Shown here one piece after another: positions 26,479 through 33,887 of a stretch of 36,672 nucleotides of DNA. The DNA is taken from positions 1 to 36,672 of the forward strand of contig PEWX01000061.1 in NCBI GenBank assembly GCA_002779995.1. The letters are read 5' to 3'. The translations under genes and the position numbers were made by a program. The notes beneath the pieces were generated by a model. It ran no database searches and had not been told where the DNA came from. It saw only the letters and a program-made list of their open reading frames with translations. The number at the start of each line of letters is the position of its first letter. Position 1 is the stretch's first letter. The DNA is from Piscirickettsiaceae bacterium CG07_land_8_20_14_0_80_44_28. GTDB taxonomy: Bacteria > Pseudomonadota > Gammaproteobacteria > Thiomicrospirales > Thiomicrospiraceae.

Positions 26479-27489
26479 GTGTATTTACATTTCCAAATAA
26501 ACACCCGACTTTGTTCGGGTGTTTTACTTTTATTCCTTTATTTAAGCGTGTCTGGCTGCGCGACCGCGCCACAAACCAAAGCGTTGTTTGAACGAAACTC
26601 AATGCCGGTTAAACCATCGGTTGAACTTTCGGCAGTGCCGTTCTTCCCTCAAGAAAAATATCAATGTGGTCCCGCTGCACTGGCCACCGTTCTGAATTAT
26701 CAACAGATCAAGGTGTTACCTGAAACATTGGTTTCCGCCATTTATGTGCCCGAGCGCCAAGGGAGTTTCCAGTTAGAAATCATGGCTGCCGCACGACAAT
26801 ATGGGCAGGTTGCTTATATTCTTCAGCCTGATTTAGAAAGTTTGCTAAAAGAAGTTGAGGCGGGGAACCCTGTTTTGGTACTACAGAATATCGGCTTAGA
26901 TAGTTATCCGCTATGGCATTTTTCAGTGGTGGTAGGCTATGATTTGAACTCGTCACAAATCACCTTGCGCTCGGGAACGACTCGTCGCTGGCAAACGTCC
27001 CTTGCAAATTTTGAACAAACCTGGCTGCGTTCAAGCTATTGGGGGTTAGTGGTCACCGCACCCACCCATTTACCCGCGACTGCAACGCTTTCAAGATGGT
27101 TGCAAGCTGCTTATGACTTAGAAACTGTTCGGCAATTCGATGCAGCGGAAAAAGCCTATCAGACTGCGACTCAAAAGTGGCCTGAACAACAAAATACCTG
27201 GTTGGCGTTGACCAATTTGTATTATCAGCAAAAACGGACAGCTGAAGCATTAATCCGCTTTAATTCAATTATGCCGCGTTTTTCATCGGTCACGGAAATG
27301 TGGAATAATTATGCTTATGTTTTACAGGCGGAAAAGTGTCATGCAGCAGCGGTTAAAGCCGCACAATGTGGTTTACAACTTGAACCCAATAACCTAAATT
27401 TACAAGCGACGCTGGCTGAAATGCAGTCAAGCTCGCCTCAAATGACTGCCCAATTACATTGTCCTGCCCCTGATTGCAAGCCAAAATAA
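26479..27489 (+). CDS. PA2778-family C39-like peptidase lipoprotein with TPR region
   Basis: The 336-residue product has a lipoprotein signal with basic start, hydrophobic run and lipobox SVSGC (C27). A papain-like C39-type domain follows, with putative catalytic C63 in YQCGPAALATV and H147 in WHFSVVVGYD. TPR-like helices (about residues 210-320) complete it: YDLETVRQFDAAEKAYQTA, WLALTNLYYQQ and MWNNYAYVLQAEKCHAAAVKAA. The family is known from PA2778; proteolytic activity is inferred only. The GTG start at 26479 has no clear ribosome site. A four-codon ATG-TAA minicistron overlaps the previous stop and ends one base before this GTG, so coupled initiation is possible. The signal-peptide codons overlap an intrinsic-terminator hairpin. 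Confidence 0.82.
   Translation: MYLHFQINTRLCSGVLLLFLYLSVSGCATAPQTKALFERNSMPVKPSVELSAVPFFPQEKYQCGPAALATVLNYQQIKVLPETLVSAIYVPERQGSFQLEIMAAARQYGQVAYILQPDLESLLKEVEAGNPVLVLQNIGLDSYPLWHFSVVVGYDLNSSQITLRSGTTRRWQTSLANFEQTWLRSSYWGLVVTAPTHLPATATLSRWLQAAYDLETVRQFDAAEKAYQTATQKWPEQQNTWLALTNLYYQQKRTAEALIRFNSIMPRFSSVTEMWNNYAYVLQAEKCHAAAVKAAQCGLQLEPNNLNLQATLAEMQSSSPQMTAQLHCPAPDCKPK
26500..26533 (+). terminator. Intrinsic terminator-like hairpin inside the start of the C39-like gene
   Basis: A 9-bp stem, AACACCCGA (26500-26508) with TCGGGTGTT (26515-26523), has a 6-base loop and continues TTACTTTTATT. It would terminate the PA2779-type gene, yet it lies within codons 8-15 of the next gene. Confidence 0.65.
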
Positions 27490-27806
27490 TGTATTAGGAT
27501 AGGGTAAAGAAGGGACGTATTACAAAATTTTAAGTATTTGAAACCTATTGTTTTTTTTGTTGTGGTGACTCAGACTTAAAAAATATGAAAATATCAAAAA
27601 AGTGCTTGCAAACAATGAAAAAAGGAGAATAATACGCTGTCCTTTTTTCCAAAAGAAAAATGGTTATATCCTCACTTGCGATCTTGGCATTATTGAGATA
27701 TCAAGTGGTTGGGGTTCATCAAACTATGCCTTTGTTTGTGGACTTTTATTAATCATTCATCCGTATGCATTTCTTTTCTGCGGGTGTTTTATAAGGTATT
27801 CCTTAG
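27490..27806 (+). other. Intergenic region and probable leader of speD
   Basis: No convincing gene lies in these 317 bases; a 79-codon frame from 27602 overlaps speD out of frame. A candidate promoter (27606-27635) would leave a transcript leader of about 165 bases before speD. A perfect inverted repeat, GAAAAAAGGA (27617-27626) with TCCTTTTTTC (27640-27649), straddles the -10. No known riboswitch was recognised. Confidence 0.5.
27606..27635 (+). promoter_or_regulatory. Possible promoter of the speD-speE-speC genes
   Basis: TTGCAA (27606-27611), an 18-base spacer and TAATAC (27630-27635) resemble a sigma-70 promoter. The -10 lies in the loop of a 10-bp inverted repeat, which could be an operator. 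Confidence 0.4.
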
Positions 27807-28310
27807 ATGTCAAATTCAGAAAACGTCCTGGTCACGGCTAACGACCATTTTGAAGTTGTTGAAAAAACCACCGTAATCGATGATAGCTGGCCAACACATA
27901 ACCAGGCGATTGAAGACCAAATTTTAGATCACTTTATTTGTAGAGATGGGAAAACCTTTGCAGGCACTCATTTGATTGCCGATTTTTGGGGTGCCTCCCA
28001 TTTAGATGATTTGTCGCGTATGGAAAAGGCCTTACGTGAAGCAGTGGAAAAAGCCAAGGCAACGTTATTACATATTCATTTGCACCACTTTACACCCAAT
28101 GGCGGCATTTCAGGTGTGGCGGTATTGGCTGAGTCCCATATCAGTGTGCACAGTTGGCCTGAGCGTAACTATGCGGCGTTTGATGTGTTTATGTGTGGTG
28201 ACTCCGAGCCAGCCAAAGCGATTGAAGTATTAGAAGCAGCTTTTACGCCCTCTAAAGTTGGCGTAGAGAATATTCTGCGCGGGGAAGTTATTAATGACAA
28301 ACAAGGTTAA
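27807..28310 (+). CDS. speD: S-adenosylmethionine decarboxylase proenzyme
   Basis: This pyruvoyl-dependent enzyme makes decarboxylated SAM, the aminopropyl donor for spermidine. Residues 52-135 match the small bacterial/archaeal type: GTHLIADFWGAS, then the self-cleavage site LAESHISVHSWPE. Cleavage would fall between E109 and S110, with S110 becoming the pyruvoyl group. AFDVFMCG carries the conserved C130. At 167 residues it has an extra ~50 residues before the usual N-terminus, with no known domain. It overlaps speE by 17 bases, so the two are translationally coupled. An AAGG about 9 bases upstream supports the ATG at 27807. Confidence 0.93.
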   Translation: MSNSENVLVTANDHFEVVEKTTVIDDSWPTHNQAIEDQILDHFICRDGKTFAGTHLIADFWGASHLDDLSRMEKALREAVEKAKATLLHIHLHHFTPNGGISGVAVLAESHISVHSWPERNYAAFDVFMCGDSEPAKAIEVLEAAFTPSKVGVENILRGEVINDKQG

Positions 28311-29163
28311 TCAGCAAAAAGCCTATCTGGAAACGCTTTATCCAAGCTGGGGACAGCAGTTTGTCATGAATGAAGTGCTGTTTGAAGTGGATACAGGGCA
28401 CCAGCACTTGGTTATTTTTAAAAATGACCAATGGGGAACGGTCATGGCGTTGGATGGGGTGATTCAAACCACCGAAAAAGATGAGTTTATCTATCATGAA
28501 ATGATGACGCATGTACCGATGTTGGCACATGGTGATGCCAAAAAGGTGTTGATTATTGGTGGGGGGGATGGCGGCATTTTGAGAGAAGTGTTAAAGCACG
28601 CAACGGTAGACTCAGTCACTCAAGTTGAAATCGATCAGCAGGTGATAGATATGTGTGTGCGTTATTTACCGAATCATTCTGCGGGGGCTTTTGATCATCC
28701 AAAAGCAAATATTGTTATCGCTGATGGTGTCGATTTTGTCAATGACACGACGGAAAAATTTGATGTGATTATTTCTGACTCAACCGATCCGATTGGGCCT
28801 GGAGAAGTTTTGTTTACGTCGCGTTTTTATCAAGGCATTCAAGCTTGCTTAAATGATGGGGGTGTTTTTGTCGCTCAGAATGGCGTTAGTTTTATGCAGA
28901 CGCACGAAGTCACCACGACGTTTAAACGACTAACCCCGTTGTTTAAAGAGACCAGTTTTTATTCAGCAGCGGTGCCAACTTATGTCGGTGGGATTATGAC
29001 GTTTGCTTGGGCTACGGATGACCTGAATTTAAAACAACATTCCGTTGATAAGATTCGATCACGTTATGATGCATCAGCCATTGAAACGCGTTTTTATACG
29101 CCAGAACTTCATATCGGCGCATTTGCGTTACCCAAGTATGTACAACAAGCAATACAACCCTAA
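28294..29163 (+). CDS. speE: Spermidine synthase (polyamine aminopropyltransferase)
   Basis: SpeE transfers the aminopropyl group from decarboxylated SAM to putrescine, giving spermidine. The 289-residue protein has LDGVIQTTEKDEFIYHEM, where the family binds substrate, and the nucleotide loop VLIIGGGDGGILREV. VTQVEIDQQVI, SDSTDPIGPGEVLF and a C-terminal PTYVGGIMTFAWA follow. All match the bacterial SpeE family. The start lies inside the end of speD, with GGGGAAG as ribosome site. A gene for a putrescine-forming decarboxylase follows, completing the route from ornithine. Confidence 0.95.
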   Translation: MTNKVNQQKAYLETLYPSWGQQFVMNEVLFEVDTGHQHLVIFKNDQWGTVMALDGVIQTTEKDEFIYHEMMTHVPMLAHGDAKKVLIIGGGDGGILREVLKHATVDSVTQVEIDQQVIDMCVRYLPNHSAGAFDHPKANIVIADGVDFVNDTTEKFDVIISDSTDPIGPGEVLFTSRFYQGIQACLNDGGVFVAQNGVSFMQTHEVTTTFKRLTPLFKETSFYSAAVPTYVGGIMTFAWATDDLNLKQHSVDKIRSRYDASAIETRFYTPELHIGAFALPKYVQQAIQP

Positions 29164-29210
29164 GTGAGACCTTAATTTACAGGCATTAGCCTTTTGGAGA
29201 ATAACATAAA

Positions 29211-30407
29211 TTGAACACAGCAGAACTTGTTCAGCATTTTGCCGAACAGACACATCCAGATGAGCTTGAGCAATTCGATCGCTCAACCTTAAGGGACTTA
29301 TTGAAGCAACATGAGACCCCGTTTTTGGTTTTGGACTTACAGGAAGTGGAATATCAGTACCATGCGCTGAAAAATGCTTTGCCGGGCGTTGAGTTGTTTT
29401 ACGCCATTAAGTCACTTGCGCACCCAGCCGTGATTCGGAGACTTAAAAAGTTGGGTGGCAGTTTTGATTTGGCAACGGCTGGCGAGGTCGATTTGGTGAA
29501 AGGGCTGGGTGTTGAAGGGCACCAGTGTATTCATACGCACCCGATTAAAAAAGACCGGGAAATTCGTCATGCGTTGGATTTTGGTTGCACGCGTTTTGTG
29601 GTCGATAATCCGGATGAAGTGCTGAAGTTTATTCCCTATAAAGATGAAGTGGAGCTGATGATTCGAGTCAGCTTCCGCAGCCAAGATGCTGTTGTCGATT
29701 TATCGCGTAAATTTGGTTCTGCCTTGGAAGAATTACCAGGCCTGGTCAATTTGGCCGTGGAAAATGGCATAATGGTATCTGGTTTATCCTTTCATGTTGG
29801 TTCGCAGTCCCTATCTCCTTTTGCGCAAGTTAATGCTGTGCAGGCTTCAATTTCGGCCATGAAGGAAATGGATCATGTGCATTGGAAGTGGTTGGATATC
29901 GGCGGGAGTTTTCCGGTATCTTATCAAGGTCCGGTAATGCCGATTGAGGATTTCTGTGCGACGATTGTCGAGGCTTTAGCAGAGTTGCCCGCATCGGTTA
30001 AAGTGTTTGCTGAGCCAGGTCGTTTCATATCGGCACCTTCTATGATTGAACTCATTCGGGTGGTGGGTAAAGCCAAACGAGGCGCACGGACTTGGTATTA
30101 TTTAGATGATGGCGTCTATGGTGCTTTAAGTGGTCAAATGTATGACCATGCAAAATATCCGATTTCTCCTTTAAAGCCGGTCGATCCGACCGGCGATTTT
30201 TATCCGAGCGTCTTGGCTGGGCCAACCTGTGATAGTGTGGATGTGGTGGATGAGGATATTGAGTTGCCCGATTTGACTGTGGGTGATATCTTAATTGCCA
30301 AGCAAATGGGCGCTTATACCATTGCATCGGCTTCGGAATTTAACTATTATCCTAAACCGAAGGTGGTGGTGGTTGAAGATTTGATTGACCATTCAGCGGA
30401 TGAATAA
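29211..30407 (+). CDS. speC: Ornithine decarboxylase, alanine racemase-fold type (possibly lysine/ornithine)
   Basis: This PLP enzyme decarboxylates ornithine to putrescine. The 398-residue protein is of the eukaryote-like fold III group, not the large E. coli SpeC type. The PLP lysine is K67 in FYAIKS. GLSFHVGSQS, the PLP-phosphate-binding WLDIGGSFP and AEPGRF follow. The active-site GPTCDSVDV has catalytic C340 and D341. Some relatives also accept lysine, and sequence alone does not exclude that. The start is a TTG, with GGAGA 11 bases upstream, a rather long gap; no better start exists. Palindrome A copy 5 lies in codons for LPGLV (175-179). It follows speE by 47 bases. Confidence 0.9.
   Translation: MNTAELVQHFAEQTHPDELEQFDRSTLRDLLKQHETPFLVLDLQEVEYQYHALKNALPGVELFYAIKSLAHPAVIRRLKKLGGSFDLATAGEVDLVKGLGVEGHQCIHTHPIKKDREIRHALDFGCTRFVVDNPDEVLKFIPYKDEVELMIRVSFRSQDAVVDLSRKFGSALEELPGLVNLAVENGIMVSGLSFHVGSQSLSPFAQVNAVQASISAMKEMDHVHWKWLDIGGSFPVSYQGPVMPIEDFCATIVEALAELPASVKVFAEPGRFISAPSMIELIRVVGKAKRGARTWYYLDDGVYGALSGQMYDHAKYPISPLKPVDPTGDFYPSVLAGPTCDSVDVVDEDIELPDLTVGDILIAKQMGAYTIASASEFNYYPKPKVVVVEDLIDHSADE
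29736..29745. repeat. Palindrome A (CCAGGCCTGG), copy 5, inside speC
   Basis: This is a perfect copy inside the decarboxylase gene, read in frame as CCA GGC CTG G (PGLV). Its flanks, ATTA on the left and TCAATTT on the right, are the least similar to the other copies. Confidence 0.8.
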
Positions 30408-30420
30408 AGGATAGGAATCG

Positions 30421-30837
30421 ATGACAATAAATATAAAGTGGCAAGGTGGAATGGCATTTGAGGGCACGACAGAAAGTGGTCATTCGGTATTGATGGATGC
30501 GGCGCCTGAAGTCGGAGGGGAAAATAAAGGGGCACGTCCGATGGAAATGGTGCTACTTGGCCTGGGGGGTTGCACGAGTATTGATGTGATAATGATGTTG
30601 CAAAAGGCCAAACAGGCTGTTGAGGATTGCCAGGTTGAAATTCGCTCTGAACGTTCCGACAGTATCCCCAAAGTATTTACTAAAATTCATGTACATTTTA
30701 AAATTACCGGGCAGGATTTAAACCCTAAAAAAGTCGAAAGAGCGGTTAATCTTTCAGCAGAAAAGTATTGTTCGGTTTCAAAAATGCTAGAAGCATCGGT
30801 TGAAATGTCTCACGATTTCGAAATCATCACCCCTTAA
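30421..30837 (+). CDS. OsmC/YhfA-like thiol peroxidase family protein
   Basis: The 138-residue protein matches the OsmC superfamily, with the two conserved cysteines C51 (LLGLGGCTSIDV) and C117 (AEKYCSVSKML). In OsmC and Ohr these cysteines reduce organic hydroperoxides. The EMVLLGLGGCTSIDVI segment and short N-terminus resemble the YhfA branch, whose substrate is less certain. It has no signal peptide, so it is cytoplasmic. The start ATG is 13 bases after speC, preceded by AAAGGA, so it may share that transcript. zntB follows closely. Confidence 0.87.
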   Translation: MTINIKWQGGMAFEGTTESGHSVLMDAAPEVGGENKGARPMEMVLLGLGGCTSIDVIMMLQKAKQAVEDCQVEIRSERSDSIPKVFTKIHVHFKITGQDLNPKKVERAVNLSAEKYCSVSKMLEASVEMSHDFEIITP

Positions 30838-30859
30838 CTTTTTCAAATAAGGAGGCGCT

Positions 30860-31825
30860 ATGAAAGGATTAATCCATGCGCTATTACTGGATGGGCAAGG
30901 TGGCGCCAAATCCTTAGATTGGCAGGCTGTTCAAAACTGGAATCCTGCTGATGGAGAGCTTTGGCTGCATTTTGATTATACGGTTGCTGAAGTTCGGGTT
31001 TGGTTTGAAACATCCAGCCAGTTGGATGAGGCGATAGTTGAGACGCTACTCAGCGGCGGTTCGCGCCCTAGATTCAGTCCGCAAGAAAATGGGGTGTTAA
31101 TCGCTTGGCGCGGGGTGAACTTAAATTCGCAGTCAGATCCGGATGATATGGTTGCATTGCGCTTATGGCGTGATGATCATCGATTGATTTCAACAAGAAG
31201 ACGAAATTTGGTTGCGGTTAACGAGGTAGTATCGGCTTTTACAAGAGGTAAGGGGCCTTGTTCTACTGCTGAGTTGTTGGTTGAGCTGGCTTCCAGTATG
31301 ACGCGCAAGATTGGTCGGGTATTGGACGATTTTGATGAGCAGATGGCGCAGTTGGAGGAGTCTGTTATCGAGTCGCATCAAGCGACTTTGCGATCTGAAT
31401 TAAGTGAGTTTCGACGTCAAGTCATTGCGTTGCGTCGTTATATTGCACCGCAAAAGGATGCGTTGCTGGGGTTTTCGTTGGAAAAGCTCGCGTGGCTGAA
31501 TCAGTCTGAGCGAACCTATCTTCGCGAGGTGGTGGATCGTATTACCCGACACTTAGAAGACTTAGAAGCTTTGCGTGAAAGAGCGGTGGTCGCTCAGGAG
31601 GAATTGCAAAATCGGATTTCTGAGGAATTAAACAGTCGGTTATATGTGCTGTCGATGATAACGGCCATCTTTTTGCCATTAGGGTTTTTCACCGGGTTAT
31701 TCGGTATCAATGTTGGCGGGATGCCGGGTGTCGAAAATACCAATGCTTTTTGGTATTTGACCTTTGTGATGGGAATATTGGTTATTTTACAGATATTCTA
31801 TTTCCGGTGGAAACGCTGGCTATAA
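30860..31825 (+). CDS. zntB: CorA-family zinc transporter, ZntB-like
   Basis: This inner-membrane CorA-superfamily transporter moves zinc. A soluble N-terminal domain (about residues 1-255), including a long helical region that ends in AQEELQNRISEELNSRLYVLSM, leads to two C-terminal membrane segments. Between them lies GINVGGMPG (282-290), the ZntB form of the CorA GMN motif. The length of 321 residues is near that of E. coli ZntB. A very strong AAGGAGG site lies before the ATG. Its last bases overlap the stop of the convergent peptidase gene, with no terminator visible between them. Transport direction cannot be read from sequence. Confidence 0.9.
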   Translation: MKGLIHALLLDGQGGAKSLDWQAVQNWNPADGELWLHFDYTVAEVRVWFETSSQLDEAIVETLLSGGSRPRFSPQENGVLIAWRGVNLNSQSDPDDMVALRLWRDDHRLISTRRRNLVAVNEVVSAFTRGKGPCSTAELLVELASSMTRKIGRVLDDFDEQMAQLEESVIESHQATLRSELSEFRRQVIALRRYIAPQKDALLGFSLEKLAWLNQSERTYLREVVDRITRHLEDLEALRERAVVAQEELQNRISEELNSRLYVLSMITAIFLPLGFFTGLFGINVGGMPGVENTNAFWYLTFVMGILVILQIFYFRWKRWL

Positions 31826-32872
31826 ATTGCCGAGCTGACAAATCAACTGTAAAAATGCCTTTACCGAAGTGATGGATGCCGTCTCATTCATGGTGTGATA
31901 ACCCGTTGTGGGTATCTGCAATGTGGTGCCATGAACCAGTCCATTTGAATTAGCGGTAATGCGACCTAATTCTGTGCGCCCAATACCCATTTTAGGTTGG
32001 CCAGTGCCTAATGTCTGTTGATTGAGACGTTCAATATATTGATCTTTAAAGCTAAATGGAATGTCTAGGTCTGCACAGAGTCGGGCAAGGTTTTGGGTCG
32101 TCTCAGGATGAAATTCCGCATGTTCATCTTTATTGCGAAGGACTACCAGTTGTTTATCCGCTTCTTCACGGTTTCGATAAGGACTGGTGTCGAGTACATA
32201 GAGGTTGTTGGTGGATTCGCCAAAGCGACGGTACCATTCCAGCAAGTAACGCCAACTGCCGCCTGACTCTTCTTCAGCGGTAAAAAAGGCGGTGCCTTGA
32301 AACCCTAAACTAAACAGGTGTACCAGCATTGCTGCGGTTAAGACGTTGTCTAGTTGCCCGGACAGGAAGTCTTGGTCAGTACGAAGTTTGTCCAAAAACC
32401 CAACGGGTGTTCCGGCGACAAGATGTTCTAGGCCGTCCACTTCAAAAATTAGGTTTTGACGAAATTCACAAATATAAGCGTTATTAATAATGCCGGAACC
32501 TCGGTATGCCCCAGACCAAGGTTCATAGGCCAGTACGGGGGTGTTTTCAAAACGGTTCATTAGTGTCAGCTTAAGTTCATTACCGACATCATTCCCCAGT
32601 AAGGTGGTTTTCTTTCCTGCAATGAAGGCGGCAAATTGAAATTCATTTGGGCCTGTGCACATCAGCCCATGACGGTCGATATGGCTGGAAAAGTGACAGC
32701 GATCCGGCTGTTCACCTTGTGCGACCAGCAGGCCTTCGTACCAAGTAACTTTTGCACCCCGCTCTTCTAGTTCTCGTTGCAAGACTCTAAAAAAGGCATG
32801 TTCAGCGCCTACAACACTCGGTTGTCGGATTAAAGATTTTAGTAGGTCTAGAAACTCGTTAAAATTGTCCAT
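31820..32872 (-). CDS. Zinc metallopeptidase of the M20/M42 type
   Basis: The 350-residue protein carries the metal-ligand order of di-zinc aminopeptidases. H64 and D66 fall in FSSHIDRHG, D175 in LDNVLTAAML and E200-E202 in TAEEESGG. D228 lies in YVLDTS and H326 in GYHTMNE. This is known for M20 and M42 exopeptidases that remove residues from peptides. The exact subfamily and substrate cannot be fixed, and M42-like is my preference because of the DNVL and EEESGG contexts. No signal peptide is seen, so it is probably cytoplasmic. It is convergent with and overlaps zntB by 6 bases. A TCAAGGAAATCACC leader gives AAGGAAA as ribosome site. Confidence 0.82.
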   Translation of the reverse strand: MDNFNEFLDLLKSLIRQPSVVGAEHAFFRVLQRELEERGAKVTWYEGLLVAQGEQPDRCHFSSHIDRHGLMCTGPNEFQFAAFIAGKKTTLLGNDVGNELKLTLMNRFENTPVLAYEPWSGAYRGSGIINNAYICEFRQNLIFEVDGLEHLVAGTPVGFLDKLRTDQDFLSGQLDNVLTAAMLVHLFSLGFQGTAFFTAEEESGGSWRYLLEWYRRFGESTNNLYVLDTSPYRNREEADKQLVVLRNKDEHAEFHPETTQNLARLCADLDIPFSFKDQYIERLNQQTLGTGQPKMGIGRTELGRITANSNGLVHGTTLQIPTTGYHTMNETASITSVKAFLQLICQLGNL

Positions 32873-33088
32873 GGTGATTTCCTTGAGGCACGAGATGATT
32901 GTTTAATTCTACCGTAAATGCTTGCCATAAAAGGATTGTTTAGCGCTTTATTGTTCGGGTGGTGTGGCGCGATTGAGCATCAATTGTGAATTTAGCTGAA
33001 AGGGTAAGATTCTTTGGATTAGCTTAGATTAAAATAGCCGTCATAATTTAATATTTGCAAAGCGTGTAGGGCTTTTGAGGGAAAAAGA

Positions 33089-33838
33089 ATGCATTATCAT
33101 TTTAAATATTTGTGGTTTAGAGACCCAACAGAAAAAATCGTGTTTATTAATCATCATGCGGTGCGGTTGCGTGCGGGTTTATTGTTGTTGCTACCCGTGT
33201 ATATGGTAACGGTGTTGCTGACGACGGTATTTGCGCCGACTTGGACGGTGTTACCGAGTGGGTTGACCGAAGAAACCTTCGATTTAACAGATGATTTACG
33301 TGTTATTTTTACGGTTCAGGCTTATAAAACGGCATTTGATTATACCGTGCCGACTTGGGTGTTGTTTTATGGTTTGTTTGAAATGTTGGCGGGGATGTTT
33401 GTTAAAACCGCTTATTTTTCGCCAACCATTCATTTAGCGACGTTTTTTACGCGAAATATTCCGCCGACATGGGAGCCGCTGAAACCCAAACGGTTTGCTT
33501 GGATGATCGGTGCTGCACTGATTTCCGGATGTCTGTTGTTTTTCAACCCTGACAGTTTTGCCCGTTTTGTGAATAATGTGTTTGCGACAACCTTATTGCC
33601 GACCAACGCTAACTGGATGCCGTCTTTTATTCCGTTACTCGTGTGGGTGTGCTTTGGGTTGATGTGGTTGGAGGCGGTGTTTGGTTTTTGTTTGGGTTGT
33701 AAATTGCACTGGATTCTTGCTAAGTTGGGTATTTTTAAAACCCATTGTTATGAGTGCATGAATGTCGATTTTGCAAAAAAAACCTGGATAGAAGAACGTA
33801 AACGGCTTGAGTTAGCGTTAAAGCAATCTAAATCCTAG
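33089..33838 (+). CDS. DUF4395-like integral membrane protein
   Basis: The 249-residue protein has about four hydrophobic segments (near residues 25-47, 88-110, 135-155 and 178-205). Family-like landmarks are HAVRLRAGLLLLL at the N-terminal side, KPKRFAWMIGAALISG, and LEAVFGFCLGCKLHW with the CLGC pair. These resemble DUF4395, a family without known function whose Cys pair hints at redox or metal links. A second pair of cysteines (HCYECMN) follows near the C-terminus. A basic, helical C-terminal tail suggests a cytoplasmic end. It has its own 216-base divergent upstream region; TTTGAGGGAAA gives the ribosome site. I assign no function. Confidence 0.75.
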   Translation: MHYHFKYLWFRDPTEKIVFINHHAVRLRAGLLLLLPVYMVTVLLTTVFAPTWTVLPSGLTEETFDLTDDLRVIFTVQAYKTAFDYTVPTWVLFYGLFEMLAGMFVKTAYFSPTIHLATFFTRNIPPTWEPLKPKRFAWMIGAALISGCLLFFNPDSFARFVNNVFATTLLPTNANWMPSFIPLLVWVCFGLMWLEAVFGFCLGCKLHWILAKLGIFKTHCYECMNVDFAKKTWIEERKRLELALKQSKS

Positions 33839-33843
33839 TTGCA

Positions 33844-33878
33844 AACCAGCCTCAGAAAAGTATGGGCTGGTTGTTCTC
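33844..33878. terminator. Weak hairpin between DUF4395-like gene and bioA
   Basis: AACCAGCC (33844-33851) pairs perfectly with GGCTGGTT (33865-33872) around a 13-base loop, followed by GTTCT. It sits between two convergent genes, but the loop is large and the T tract poor. Confidence 0.4.
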
Positions 33879-33887
33879 ACCAAGGTG

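Noticed and set aside
27602-27841. A 79-codon open frame upstream of speD
   Set aside because: It overlaps speD out of frame, starts at GTG without a ribosome site, and its product is Cys/aromatic-rich with no family look; it is more likely leader sequence.
33207-33225. A strong promoter in the peptidase/DUF4395 divergent gap or nearby
   Set aside because: Only AT-rich fragments with poor -35/-10 spacing were found around 33014-33047, so no promoter is listed.
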